Source of the DNA: Ricordea florida
Taxonomy: Eukaryota; Cnidaria; Anthozoa; Corallimorpharia; Ricordeidae
Assembly: GCA_949710005.1 (NCBI GenBank)
Contig: OX453281.1
Location: forward strand, 15,787,149 to 15,851,148
DNA length: 64,000 nt
Direction of reading: 5' to 3'
In this document: positions 18,794 to 28,231 of the stretch, in pieces
Layout of the letters: the number at the start of each line of letters is the position of its first letter
How positions within the stretch are numbered: the first letter of the stretch is position 1
The notes under the pieces: generated by a model
What the model saw: the letters and a program-made list of their open reading frames with translations, nothing else
Database searches by the model: none
Told to the model about the DNA's origin: nothing
Position numbers and translations under genes: made by a program

Positions 18794-20338
18794 ATGGGCT
18801 TACTCAATGACTTTAGGAATAGGTATCCAAAGGCTGACCGTGACCAATTCGTATTTGTGACTGATCAATATGGAGGTTACATTAGATGGAAAGTTAATGG
18901 GACAACAATCATGTCTTATGACGACCCCACTGGCAAAACATGGACTGATGACCTATCACCCCGTTTGAAAAGACTGCTGTGGACAGATTTAGGATTGAAT
19001 GATGATGATGCATCTTCATTCCCAAAGAGTTTGACCATGACCAATCGCTCGTACCCAATACCAGCCATTGACTTTGATGACTTCACCAGTGATACAACAA
19101 ACATGCTGACATCACTGGACATATACGTGTCCAATACGAAAAAGTTCACCGCTAAGATGCGAAACGTGTTCACATCACAAGTTGTCACGTTCAAGTCTGG
19201 AAAGCAAGGCCGAAAGTGGTTGAACGCGCCCGACATGAACTACTGGCCTCAACAGCTTAACTTTGCAGTGTGGTGTGCAACCTCTGGCTGTGGTGTCAGC
19301 CCCTTTGAAAGTTTGAACTACCCCAAAGTGGTGGCTGGCTTTGTAAAGTTTCACGTGTATTTCACCATAAGGCGAATACTGTACGAATTGAATGTGCCTT
19401 TGCCTGATGAACAACCATTTGCCATAGCTAACAACCCTTACAGTAAAGTTGCATACCAAAGATTATGCGCTGAATTCGGTATCGCTAATGATTCTGATTT
19501 CAGATGGAAAGGCGGGCGAAACCATGGTCTTGGTGATATATTCCTTGATTATGGTGCTGGTTACCATGGAAGAGGTGGAGGATTTCAAAATGTTCATTTG
19601 ATTCGAAACTATGATGAAGACGCAAACCAATGGCCTGGTGATGGTGGTGAATTCTCAGATGATGGTGGTAAGAAAGAAAAAGGTAACCTCATCTCATTCA
19701 TTCGCAATGATGACTTTGCTGGGTACAAGTATGCTTGGTTCATCCCAACGAGTGGTTATGGACTCACCAAGGCTGGGCTGGGCAGACTGAATCGATCTGC
19801 TGAGGCCTTCGTTTACTGTGTGCTGGGATCGCAAGTCAATACACGAAACTCGATTGTGGGCACGGGTGGTGGGGCAATTGAAACACAGCAAGAGTTTTTG
19901 GCTCTATTTGAAAGTAGTGTGATTGAGAACGACATATCAAGTTCAGTACAAAGGTACCAACTCGCAACTCAGGAAGCGAAGTTGAGATTGGATCTGGCAA
20001 TCGCACCTGGAGTTTGGTTAATGCCCAGTAATATGATCATAAACACGGAAAGTATAGTTGGTTACAACAACAACCTAATGAAGGCCACGGGTGACATGAA
20101 GTTCGGAGTCAACTCAAATGTAAACCTGGAGACCAAGACTGTAGGGATAAGCCATAACTTGGGCTCTTCGAAAGTTAAGTTACCACATGCAGCTACCGGA
20201 ACCGAAACTGTACAGGTGAAAACACCAATAACGGATGTTAAACCTGAAATCAAAGAGCCTGAAACCACACAACATGAAAATAATATGTTTACACTGATAA
20301 TCGTAGTTGCTGGATTGGCTTGGGCCTTGTTTCGTTGA
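18794..20338 (+). CDS. 514-aa tail-anchored protein
   Basis: The largest virion-module gene besides the capsid. Highly similar to the 547-aa element 2 protein for about 460 residues: DDPTGKTWTDDLSPRLKRLL, FDDFTSDTTNMLTSLDIYVS, NYWPQQLNFAVWCATSGCG, DIFLDYGAGYHGRGGG and LFESSVIENDISSS, ending in a poorly conserved stalk and one C-terminal hydrophobic helix (FTLIIVVAGLAWALFR). No signal peptide; one anchor at the very end with almost nothing after it. No family recognised. Its strong conservation and bulk suggest a structural protein anchored in a virion or host membrane. A hairpin begins 14 bp after the stop. Confidence 0.75.
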   Translation: MGLLNDFRNRYPKADRDQFVFVTDQYGGYIRWKVNGTTIMSYDDPTGKTWTDDLSPRLKRLLWTDLGLNDDDASSFPKSLTMTNRSYPIPAIDFDDFTSDTTNMLTSLDIYVSNTKKFTAKMRNVFTSQVVTFKSGKQGRKWLNAPDMNYWPQQLNFAVWCATSGCGVSPFESLNYPKVVAGFVKFHVYFTIRRILYELNVPLPDEQPFAIANNPYSKVAYQRLCAEFGIANDSDFRWKGGRNHGLGDIFLDYGAGYHGRGGGFQNVHLIRNYDEDANQWPGDGGEFSDDGGKKEKGNLISFIRNDDFAGYKYAWFIPTSGYGLTKAGLGRLNRSAEAFVYCVLGSQVNTRNSIVGTGGGAIETQQEFLALFESSVIENDISSSVQRYQLATQEAKLRLDLAIAPGVWLMPSNMIINTESIVGYNNNLMKATGDMKFGVNSNVNLETKTVGISHNLGSSKVKLPHAATGTETVQVKTPITDVKPEIKEPETTQHENNMFTLIIVVAGLAWALFR

Positions 20339-20351
20339 TGGACTAGATATG

Positions 20352-20382
20352 ATTTTTGTAACGTGGTTCGCGTTACAAAAAT
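20352..20382. terminator. Convergent-gene hairpin of element 1
   Basis: Perfect 12-bp stem ATTTTTGTAACG / CGTTACAAAAAT with a 7-nt loop, in the 54 bp between two convergent genes. It is 14 bp after the plus-strand stop and 10 bp beyond the minus-strand stop, so it can serve both. Confidence 0.75.
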
Positions 20383-20392
20383 GCACACTATA

Positions 20393-20809
20393 TTACTGTG
20401 ACTTCATAAGATCGCGGCAATCTATACAACGATCTTTACGTTTGTAATGAACGCATATGCCATTTCCCCCACACTCTTTACATCTGTACCTAGTTCTACC
20501 ATGAGAACATACTTGGAAACAACCACAATCTTTGCAAGAGTACTTTACTCTATCATGAATACATACACCCTTACCACCAAATTCTTTGCAATATGCTTTC
20601 TGTCTTAGATGAGGGCATATTTGTGACCCCATACAATCCTTACACTGAACCTTACGCCTGCCATGGTTACATTTTCCACCACTAGGTACCTCTTCAGGCA
20701 TCCCCAACGCCTCCAGTAACTCTCCCCGGCTCATCTTATAATATTTGGCTATCTTGCGATCCTTGGCAATGGCGCGGAGCTCTTTGACAGTTTGACGTTG
20801 ATTGGGCAT
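20393..20809 (-). CDS. SAP-like domain plus Cys/His zinc-binding repeats
   Basis: 138 aa from the ATG at 20807-20809. The frame is open further upstream through the TIR, but the homologous element 2 protein starts at the corresponding SAP-like residues. Residues 1-37 form a SAP/HeH-like helix-extended-helix (RQTVKELRAIAKDRKIAKYY), about 25 of them encoded inside the right TIR. Then about four repeats of the pattern C-x-H-x(2)-[KR]-x(3)-C-x(2)-C-x-G-x(2)-[IV]-C follow, each able to bind zinc; one repeat has lost its pattern (YCKEFGG). Similar repeats occur in giant-virus and algal-virus proteins. SAP domains bind DNA, so a DNA- or TIR-binding regulator is plausible. Transcribed inward from the right end. 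Confidence 0.7.
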   Translation of the reverse strand: MPNQRQTVKELRAIAKDRKIAKYYKMSRGELLEALGMPEEVPSGGKCNHGRRKVQCKDCMGSQICPHLRQKAYCKEFGGKGVCIHDRVKYSCKDCGCFQVCSHGRTRYRCKECGGNGICVHYKRKDRCIDCRDLMKSQ

Positions 20810-20938
20810 GATGAGTTTGGATGTACAGGTCATCCCTTTAAGATAATATGGTATCATTTTTAGAATCCTGCACGCGTGCAGGATTTTTGTGTTTTTGGTC
20901 TTGAAGTGCTGGCCTAGAACTGTCACTTTCCCCTTACT
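20733..20938 (-). repeat. Right TIR of element 1
   Basis: Reverse complement of 5011-5216 with about ten differences; ends CTTTCCCCTTACT at the target-site duplication. Contains the start codon and first 25 or so codons of the right-end gene. Confidence 0.92.
20864..20885. repeat. 22-bp perfect palindrome in the right TIR
   Basis: Half-site AATCCTGCACG followed by its exact reverse complement. The left-TIR copy at 5064-5085 has lost symmetry at two positions. Confidence 0.85.
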
Positions 20939-20943
20939 ACGTA
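20939..20943. repeat. Target-site duplication of element 1, right
   Basis: ACGTA, matching 5006-5010; satellite sequence resumes immediately with GAAAGTC. Confidence 0.9.
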
Positions 20944-23390
20944 GAAAGTCAAATTGATTGTAATTCGCAATCGTATTGTATTTTGGCTGTCAAGATATTT
21001 GCTTAAGACAGCTGATTCTACAGCATACTGCTCAGACAGTACTCAAGTTCATCAAATTGGTCCTTATTACACAGATTTGGGATAAACATGCAATTTTCAC
21101 CATGTTGTAGCATTTAAAACGTTATTTAAAATCCATGTTATGTCATGATTGTAGTCATTATTGAATAGAAGATAAAATACCAAGAGGTGGTGGCAAGGAA
21201 AGTCAGCCTTACAGATTTTGGTTAAAACACCATATAAGAGATTGTATGGGCAGAAGGACCGTCATCAATGGGATTAAGTTCTCGAATCTTTTTCAATGTT
21301 TTATCTATTTTTAATAGTAGGATATACACCAAGGTTTAGATAACGAGTAAAATTTTGATTGCAGCAATTAGATTTCCATGTGATGTAAGGAAAGAACGTT
21401 TTCTATCATACGCATGCGCACTTCATACATATTGCCTATAGCCCTTACAATGAAAGTAATTCTAGGATATCTCGTCCCCCAAAATCTTTTCAATGCTGCA
21501 ACGTTGCAGATTTGTAGTATTACGAAAAGGCAATATCTACGTAGAAAGTCAAATTCATTGTAATTCGCAATCGTATTGTATTTTGGCTGTCAAGATATTT
21601 GCTTAAGACAGCTGATTGTATAGCATACTGCTCAGACAGTACTCAAGTTCATCAAATTGGTCCTTATTACACAGATTTGGGATAAACATGCAGTTTTCAC
21701 CATGTTGTAGCATTTAAAACGTTATTTAAAATCCATGTTATGTCATGATTGTAGTCATTATTGAATAGAAGATAAAATACCAAGAGGTGGTGGCAAAGAA
21801 AGTCAGCCTTACAGATTTTGGTTAAAACACCATATAAGAGATTGTATGGGCAGAAGGACCGTCATCAATGGCATTAAGTTATCGAATCTTTTTCAATGTT
21901 TTATCTATTTTTAATAGTAGGATATACACCAAGGTTTAGATAACGAGTAAAATTTTGATTGCAGCAATTAGATTTCCATGTGATGTAAGGAAAGAACGTT
22001 TTCTATCATACGCATGCGCACTTCATACATATTGCCTATAGCCCTTACAATGAAAGTAATTCTAGGATATCTCGTCCCCCAAAATCTTTTCAATGCTGCA
22101 ACGTTGCAGATTTGTAGTATTACGAAAAGGCAATATCTACGTAGAAAGTCAAATTCATTGTAATTCGCAATCGTATTGTATTTTGGCTGTCAAGATATTT
22201 GCTTAAGACAGCTGATTGTATAGCATACTGCTCAGACAGTACTCAAGTTCATCAAATTAGTCCTTATTACACAGATTTGGGATAAACATGCAATTTTCAC
22301 CATGTTATAGCATTTAAAACGTAATTAAAAATCCATGTTATGTGATGATTGTAGTCATTATTGAAGAGAAGATAAAATACCAAGAGGTGGTTGCAAGGAA
22401 AGTCAGCCTTACAGATTTTGGTTAAAACACCATATAAGATATTGTATGGGAAGAAGGACCGTCATCTATGGGGGTAAGTTTTCGAATGATTTTGAATGTT
22501 TTACCTATTTGTAATAGTAGGATATACACCAAGGTTTAGATAACGAGTAAAATTTTGATTGCAACGTTTAGATTTCCATGTGATGTAAGGAAAGAACGTT
22601 TTCTATCATACGCATGCGCACTTTATACATATTGCCTATCGCCCTTACAATGAAAGTAATTCTACCTTATCTCGTCCTGCAAAATCTTTGCAATGTTGAA
22701 ACGTTGCATATTTGTAGTATTACGAAAAGGCAATATCTACGTAGAAAGTCAAATTCATTGTAATTCGCAATCGTATTGTATTTTGGCTGTCAAGATATTT
22801 TCTTAAGACAGCAGATTCTATAGCATACTGCTCAGACAGTACTCAAGTTCATCAAATTAGTCCTTGTTACACAGATTTGGGATAAACATGCAATTTTCAC
22901 CATGTTGTAGCATTTAAAACATTATTTAAAATTTATGTTATGTCATGATTGTAGTCATTATTGAATAGAAGATAACATACCAAGAGGTGGTGGCAAGGAA
23001 AGTCAGCCTTACAGATTTTGGTTAAAACACCATATAAGATATTGTATGGGAAGAAGGACCGTCATCTATGGGGGTAAGTTTTCGAATTATTTTGAATGTT
23101 TTACCTATTTGTAATAGGAGAAGATACACCAAGGTTTAGATAACGAGTAAAATTTTGATTGCAACGTTTAGATTTCCATGTGATGTAAGGAAAGAACGTT
23201 TTCTATCATACGCATGCGCACTTTATACATATTGCCTATAGCCCTTACAATGAAAGTAATTCTACGATATCTCGTCCTGCAAAATCTTTGCAATGTTGAA
23301 ACATTGCAGATTTGTAGTATTACGAAAAGGCAATATCTACGTAGAAAGTGAAATTGATAGTAATTCGCAATCGTATTGTATTTTGGCTGT
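20944..23390. repeat. Satellite array B between the two elements
   Basis: About four units, here with an almost exact 600-bp period (AAGGTTTAGATAACGAG near 21333, 21933, 22533 and 23133). The first two units are nearly identical to each other. In phase with arrays A and C once the two elements are removed. No gene seen. Confidence 0.95.
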
Positions 23391-23395
23391 CAAGA
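23391..23395. repeat. Target-site duplication of element 2, left
   Basis: CAAGA, repeated at 39394-39398; intact units read GGCTGTCAAGATATTTGC once at this point. Confidence 0.9.
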
Positions 23396-23603
23396 AGTAG
23401 TATGTTACCGTAATTATGCTCCGGTCTTAATTTTTTATTCACTGATTTATAGACCGGTTTTAATTTTTTATAATTTTTTTTCTTCATTTTACCAGCAATT
23501 TTACCAACAATTTTACCAACAGTTTATGTATGGATTACAAATAAAAAAAATGAATTAAGGTTTAAAGATTTGTAATAAAATTATTAAATATGGAACAATT
23601 AAA
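23396..23603 (+). repeat. Left TIR of element 2
   Basis: Matches the reverse complement of 39187-39393 with few differences. It ends inside the polymerase gene, after ATGGAACAATTAAA, so the TIR supplies the promoter, leader and first four codons (MEQL). It includes two copies of CCGGT(C/T)TTAATTTTTTAT and three of CAATTTTACCA. Confidence 0.92.
23561..23571 (+). promoter_or_regulatory. TTTAAAGATTT box of polB (in TIR)
   Basis: TTTAAAGATTT with the ATG at 23590, 18 nt after the box. Present identically in the other TIR. Confidence 0.7.
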
Positions 23604-26600
23604 AGATAAAGAATTGCGGGAAATTGTAAAAGAATTGGCAATACCTCGTTGGTATCTTTTAGTTAAAGCGGAAAAAATTGCAGCATTGAGAGAAAGGGGA
23701 ATTAATACACTTGAAGATTTGGAAAATTACCGACAAGGACTTATTGATAATGAATCGCGAACTCCAGAGGGCCCACCTCCACCGCGTATACCTACACCAC
23801 CCCCACCACCACCAAAAATTACAAAACCACAAAGGCCACCAAGACCACCACCACCAAAAATTACAAAACCGCAAAGGCCACCAAGACCACCACCACCAAA
23901 AATTACAAAAACAATACAACTCCCTTCTGTGGAAAATATATTAGGCAAATCAAAAGAAAATTTAAACAAGTTTTTGGATTTTGTAAAACCATTCATTCCT
24001 AAAAAAGTAAAAAATAAAGCAGAAAAACTAGCTAAAAATGTTAGGGAAAGTTATAGAAGAATATTCAATAAACTCAAAACTCAAGCTAAAGAATCAAAAC
24101 CACCACGACCGCCGCCGCCTACTTCAAAAAAACCTAAAAGAAAGGAAGATTCAATTATAGTTAGGGATTATGAGAAGGAGGGGGCTAAACCTAAAACAAA
24201 AAATGAAGGGAATAATGTGGAGGAGGGGGCTAAACCTAAAACAAAAAATGAAGGGAATAATGTGGAGGAGGGGGCTAAATCTAAACAAAAAAAGGGTAAG
24301 AAAACTAAACGAAAAAGAACAACAACCCTTAGAATATTCCCAATAAGACCGCCTGAACCTGAAGCAGATCTTCAAAATATCAACGAAAGAAATGAAACTG
24401 TTATTCAATTTAGGAGAGATCTAGATGATAACTTATCAGAAAGGATTTATAATGAATTGGAGCCGCACATAGAAATGCGTTCAATAATTGTTATCAGTTT
24501 TGCGGCTTCGATTCATAGAGGTAATGGAGAAATAGCTTATCACTCCCATACATTTAGGGGTGAGGGGGCTTTTACCATGCTTTCAGAAATAAAAGATTAT
24601 ATTGAGAGGTGTGAGGGTGGGAGATTGAGTTTGGAGGGTGTTGCTTGGAGTAGAGCATACTTACCACCATCGAAGATCATTGATAAGCCAGGTGTTCATG
24701 AAGGGAGAGTTGAGTTTACAGAGGTAAAAGTAAAAGTTATTCAAAGCGGCGAGCCTCTAATTGGGTGTGGAAAATTACCAGATGATCTACGTAACAAAAA
24801 ATGTCTTTATGCCGTCGATGATAAGGATGATAATCTATGTTTTTGGAGGTGTTACGCTATTTTGTTGAACATTCTTGCTGGTAAAAAAAGACCTGAAAAG
24901 GACATTGAAAAACAAGCACTGAAATTGGCCCGAGATTTTTATAATAACCAAAAACTGAAAGCTTCAGAAGTTAGAGCGACAAAACTTGTTGATTTTGAGA
25001 AAATTGCAAAAATGTTTTCTATTAACATTCGCCTTTACGAACAAAAAGAAAAAGAAAACTATGAAATTTGGAAACTAATTTTTGGTAAAGGGCAGTTCAA
25101 AGATAATTTACCTTGTCTAGATATGGGGCTTTATGAGGGTCACTGTTTTTTCATAAAAGATATAGAGATGCTAACCCAAAAATGGGAATGTTCAGGATGC
25201 AAACAAATATTTAACCGGCATGACTATTATTATGATCATTTAAAACATAACAGCTGTAAAGGAGGAAAAACAGAAGTAATATGTACTGGTGAAAAGATAA
25301 AACACAACATGAACAGCTCTGAAAAAGTTTTTTATGGTGGTAATACCCAATTTAGCTATAAAGCTATTAGGTGGATAGAAGAACAATCTAAGATTATAGG
25401 TAAACATATTCATCACGCGCTCTGTGGTCATGGTGGTGAAAGGTGTGTTAAGGATAGAGGGAGAAAGGAGCTTTTTTTGGTGGATGGATACGAACCTGAG
25501 ACCAATACTGTTTTTGAATTTCATGGGTGTAAATGGCACGGTTGCCCATGTTCAAGCGACGACAAAATTAAATATAATAAAACTATCAAAAGAGAAAAGA
25601 TTATCAAAGATTTGGGGTATAATTTTGTATCAGTTTGGGAGTGTGAAAACCCTAAATTGAGTGATACATGGTTTGAGAAAAAATTTATCCCGTACCCAGA
25701 TTTTATTGTTTATGATTTTGAGTCAATATTACAAAAAGAATATCAACAGATTACTGATGATTTAACTTTTAACCACAGACATATCCCAGTTAGCGTTGGA
25801 ATCCATGATACTTATGAAAAAGAACCCACATGTATTATAAATTCAAACCCTGATGAACTTGTAAAAGAATTTGTTGAAAATTTAGAAAAGAGAAGAAAAA
25901 AGATTGTTGAAAAGGTTAAAAAAGAATATCCACTACCTGACCAAGATTCTATCCCGAAGACAGTTTTAGAGGAGTATGAAAAATGGTGTAACCAAGTTCC
26001 TGTTTTAGGGTTCAATAGTGGAAAGTATGATATCAATGTGATTAAAAGATATTTTGTAAAACACATGACCAACCAAACCAAAGATATTTTTGTTGCAAGA
26101 AAAGATAATAAGTATATGTTTTTAACAACACCACATTTCAAATTCTTGGATGTAATGTCTTACCTAGCACCCGGGCTTTCTTTTGATAATTGGTGTAAAG
26201 CAAACAACTGTGAAACACAAAAACTTGTATTTCATTATGAGTATTTGGATAGTTATGATAAGCTTTCTCAAATTGGTCCTGTGAAATATGAAGACTCTTA
26301 TTCAAGCTTACAACAGAAAGTAACAATATCCCCAAAAGAATATGAAGAATATAAGATGGAATTCAAAAAGAGGGGTTGTGTTACAATGATGGATTGGTTG
26401 AGGGAGTATAACCTACACGACGTTATCCCTTTCAAAGAAGCTTTAGAAAAAACAAGGGCGATGTATTATCCAGACAAAATCGATATATTAAAAGATGCAG
26501 TATCCATCCCCGGTGTCTCAATGATGTACGTTCTAAATAAATACCAAAAAATGAAAAAGAAAGGTGATCCTGAATTATTTGCTCCTGGGAAATACTGTGT

Positions 26601-28230
26601 TCATAGATGTAGTAAAATTTGTAATAAACTGTTTTGTAAAAAATGCCACCAGATAATGAAAGATTGTACCACATGCGACAAAAACAAGATTTATAAACTA
26701 TTGAAAACGGGTATGGTTGGGGGGCCTAGTATCATATTTATGCGCTATGCAGAGATGGGAAAAACAAAGATTCGCTCTCATAAATATAAATTTCCAAAAA
26801 ATTGTGTACGAATTGTTGGTTATGATGCAAATGGGTTATATCTTTTCGCGGCGGGTCAAAAAATGCCATGCGGTAAAGGGGAATGTATTGAGGTTGAAAA
26901 CCCAACAGATCCTGAATTTATTAAGAAGATTTGTGAAGAGATTCTTGATGGTAAGCTTTTTGGATTTTGTCAAGTTGATATAAATGTACCTGAAAACCTA
27001 AAAGAAAAGTTTGAAGAGTTCTCACCGCTATTTGTTGTAGATAGTGTTCCTGAAGATTTGGTACCTGAACATATGAAAGAATATCAAAAAGCTACAGGGA
27101 GAAAACACCTAAAAGATAATAAAAAATTACTTGGGGTTACAAAGGCAAAAAAGATACTTTTATATACAGAATTACTTGAATGGTATCTTAATCACGGTTT
27201 GGAGATTACAGCCATACATCATATTTTGAAGTATGAATCAGGAAGACCTTTTGAATGGTTCCCAAAAGAGGTGAGCGACGCGCGAAGAGATGGTGATATA
27301 GAGGTTATGGTGAAAGAGTTAAGTATAGCTTTTAATAAAAAGGAGAAAGATAAGGTCGAAAATATTATTAATGAATTAAAACAATTCCCTGATGTAGTGC
27401 CATTTATTGAAGAGCACAAAGACATTAAAGTATTGATTGAAAAATTAAGGCCAAAGTATAAAGGTTGTAAAGCACTGGCTGATACTTACAAACTGAAAGG
27501 AAATTCATTCTATGGGAAAATGATAGAAGATAAAGAAAAACACGAGAATATAGGGTATACTCAGGATGAGAATGATGTTGATAAAGCCTTAAGATCCCCA
27601 TTCTTTAAAGATCTTACAGAAATAAATGAAACATATGAAATAATAAAACGAAAACAAAAAATAAAAATAGACCGACCCTATCAATGTGGTATCGCGGTAT
27701 ATCAGCTAGCCAAACTGCGCATGTTGGAATTTTATTACGATTTTCTTGATAAATATGTAGATAGAAAGGATTTTGAGTTGATACAAATGGATACAGATTC
27801 TATGTACATGGCACTTTCGGCTGAAAAATTGGATAATATTATAAAACCTGAAATGCAAAAAGAATACTTCAATGGTGGAAAAGAAAAATTCCTATCAACA
27901 TCGAAATATCACGAAAAGACCCCCGGGCTGTTCAAGCTGGAGTTTGATGGAATTAGAATGATTGCACTTTCATCAAAATGTTATTACGCAGAGGATGAGA
28001 ATGGAAAAGTAAAGTATAGTTGTAAAGGTACAATTCATAGACAAAACGAAATGAACTGGGATAGGTACATGTCAGCTTTGAATGGATCAATTGATATGGC
28101 ACAAAACACAGGATTTAGAGTCAATGACAACCAAATTGTGACATATACACAAATTAAAAAGGGATTGAACGCATATTATGATAAAAGAATAGTTGATGAG
28201 GATGGAATTCACACATACCCCGTTTCTTAA
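23590..28230 (+). CDS. polB: Long family B DNA polymerase with SAP-like, Vsr-like and zinc modules
   Basis: 1546 aa. Order: SAP/HeH-like domain (1-50, first codons from the TIR); three proline-rich PPPPKITKPQRPPR repeats (58-125); Lys-rich linker with two GAKPKTKNEGNNVEE repeats (195-235); a region with NLCFWRCYAILLNIL (about 415-430); a zinc motif CSGC...HLKHNSC (about 535-555); a Vsr-like nuclease motif VDGYEPET...EFHGCKWHGCPC (about 631-655); Exo I IVYDFES (D709); Exo II FNSGKYD; Exo III YNLHDVIPF; a Cys-rich insert CVHRCSKIC...CTTC; polymerase A DANGLY (about 1079), B KLKGNSFYG (about 1301), C MDTDS (about 1401). It replicates the element, probably by protein priming. A different lineage from the element 1 enzyme. 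Its stop is one base from the convergent integrase stop. Confidence 0.95.
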   Translation: MEQLKDKELREIVKELAIPRWYLLVKAEKIAALRERGINTLEDLENYRQGLIDNESRTPEGPPPPRIPTPPPPPPKITKPQRPPRPPPPKITKPQRPPRPPPPKITKTIQLPSVENILGKSKENLNKFLDFVKPFIPKKVKNKAEKLAKNVRESYRRIFNKLKTQAKESKPPRPPPPTSKKPKRKEDSIIVRDYEKEGAKPKTKNEGNNVEEGAKPKTKNEGNNVEEGAKSKQKKGKKTKRKRTTTLRIFPIRPPEPEADLQNINERNETVIQFRRDLDDNLSERIYNELEPHIEMRSIIVISFAASIHRGNGEIAYHSHTFRGEGAFTMLSEIKDYIERCEGGRLSLEGVAWSRAYLPPSKIIDKPGVHEGRVEFTEVKVKVIQSGEPLIGCGKLPDDLRNKKCLYAVDDKDDNLCFWRCYAILLNILAGKKRPEKDIEKQALKLARDFYNNQKLKASEVRATKLVDFEKIAKMFSINIRLYEQKEKENYEIWKLIFGKGQFKDNLPCLDMGLYEGHCFFIKDIEMLTQKWECSGCKQIFNRHDYYYDHLKHNSCKGGKTEVICTGEKIKHNMNSSEKVFYGGNTQFSYKAIRWIEEQSKIIGKHIHHALCGHGGERCVKDRGRKELFLVDGYEPETNTVFEFHGCKWHGCPCSSDDKIKYNKTIKREKIIKDLGYNFVSVWECENPKLSDTWFEKKFIPYPDFIVYDFESILQKEYQQITDDLTFNHRHIPVSVGIHDTYEKEPTCIINSNPDELVKEFVENLEKRRKKIVEKVKKEYPLPDQDSIPKTVLEEYEKWCNQVPVLGFNSGKYDINVIKRYFVKHMTNQTKDIFVARKDNKYMFLTTPHFKFLDVMSYLAPGLSFDNWCKANNCETQKLVFHYEYLDSYDKLSQIGPVKYEDSYSSLQQKVTISPKEYEEYKMEFKKRGCVTMMDWLREYNLHDVIPFKEALEKTRAMYYPDKIDILKDAVSIPGVSMMYVLNKYQKMKKKGDPELFAPGKYCVHRCSKICNKLFCKKCHQIMKDCTTCDKNKIYKLLKTGMVGGPSIIFMRYAEMGKTKIRSHKYKFPKNCVRIVGYDANGLYLFAAGQKMPCGKGECIEVENPTDPEFIKKICEEILDGKLFGFCQVDINVPENLKEKFEEFSPLFVVDSVPEDLVPEHMKEYQKATGRKHLKDNKKLLGVTKAKKILLYTELLEWYLNHGLEITAIHHILKYESGRPFEWFPKEVSDARRDGDIEVMVKELSIAFNKKEKDKVENIINELKQFPDVVPFIEEHKDIKVLIEKLRPKYKGCKALADTYKLKGNSFYGKMIEDKEKHENIGYTQDENDVDKALRSPFFKDLTEINETYEIIKRKQKIKIDRPYQCGIAVYQLAKLRMLEFYYDFLDKYVDRKDFELIQMDTDSMYMALSAEKLDNIIKPEMQKEYFNGGKEKFLSTSKYHEKTPGLFKLEFDGIRMIALSSKCYYAEDENGKVKYSCKGTIHRQNEMNWDRYMSALNGSIDMAQNTGFRVNDNQIVTYTQIKKGLNAYYDKRIVDEDGIHTYPVS

Positions 28231-28231
28231 C

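Larger units (their letters stand above)
5011..20938. mobile_element. Element 1: Maverick/Polinton (adintovirus-like), 15.9 kb
   Basis: A complete insertion bounded by about 206-bp TIRs starting AGTA(G/A)GGGGAAAGTGACAG and by 5-bp ACGTA duplications. Gene order is PolB, TFIIB-like factor, integrase (minus), major capsid candidate, packaging ATPase, helical protein, acidic WC-motif protein, DUF2738-like protein, small membrane proteins, 322-aa membrane protein, penton-like protein, glycine-rich membrane protein, 514-aa protein and a SAP/Cys-His repeat protein (minus). Integrase plus PolB plus capsid plus A32-like ATPase defines the Maverick/Polinton group. The two TIRs differ at about ten sites, and three genes carry in-frame stops, so this copy is probably dead and older than element 2. 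I recognised no adenain-like protease. Confidence 0.93.
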
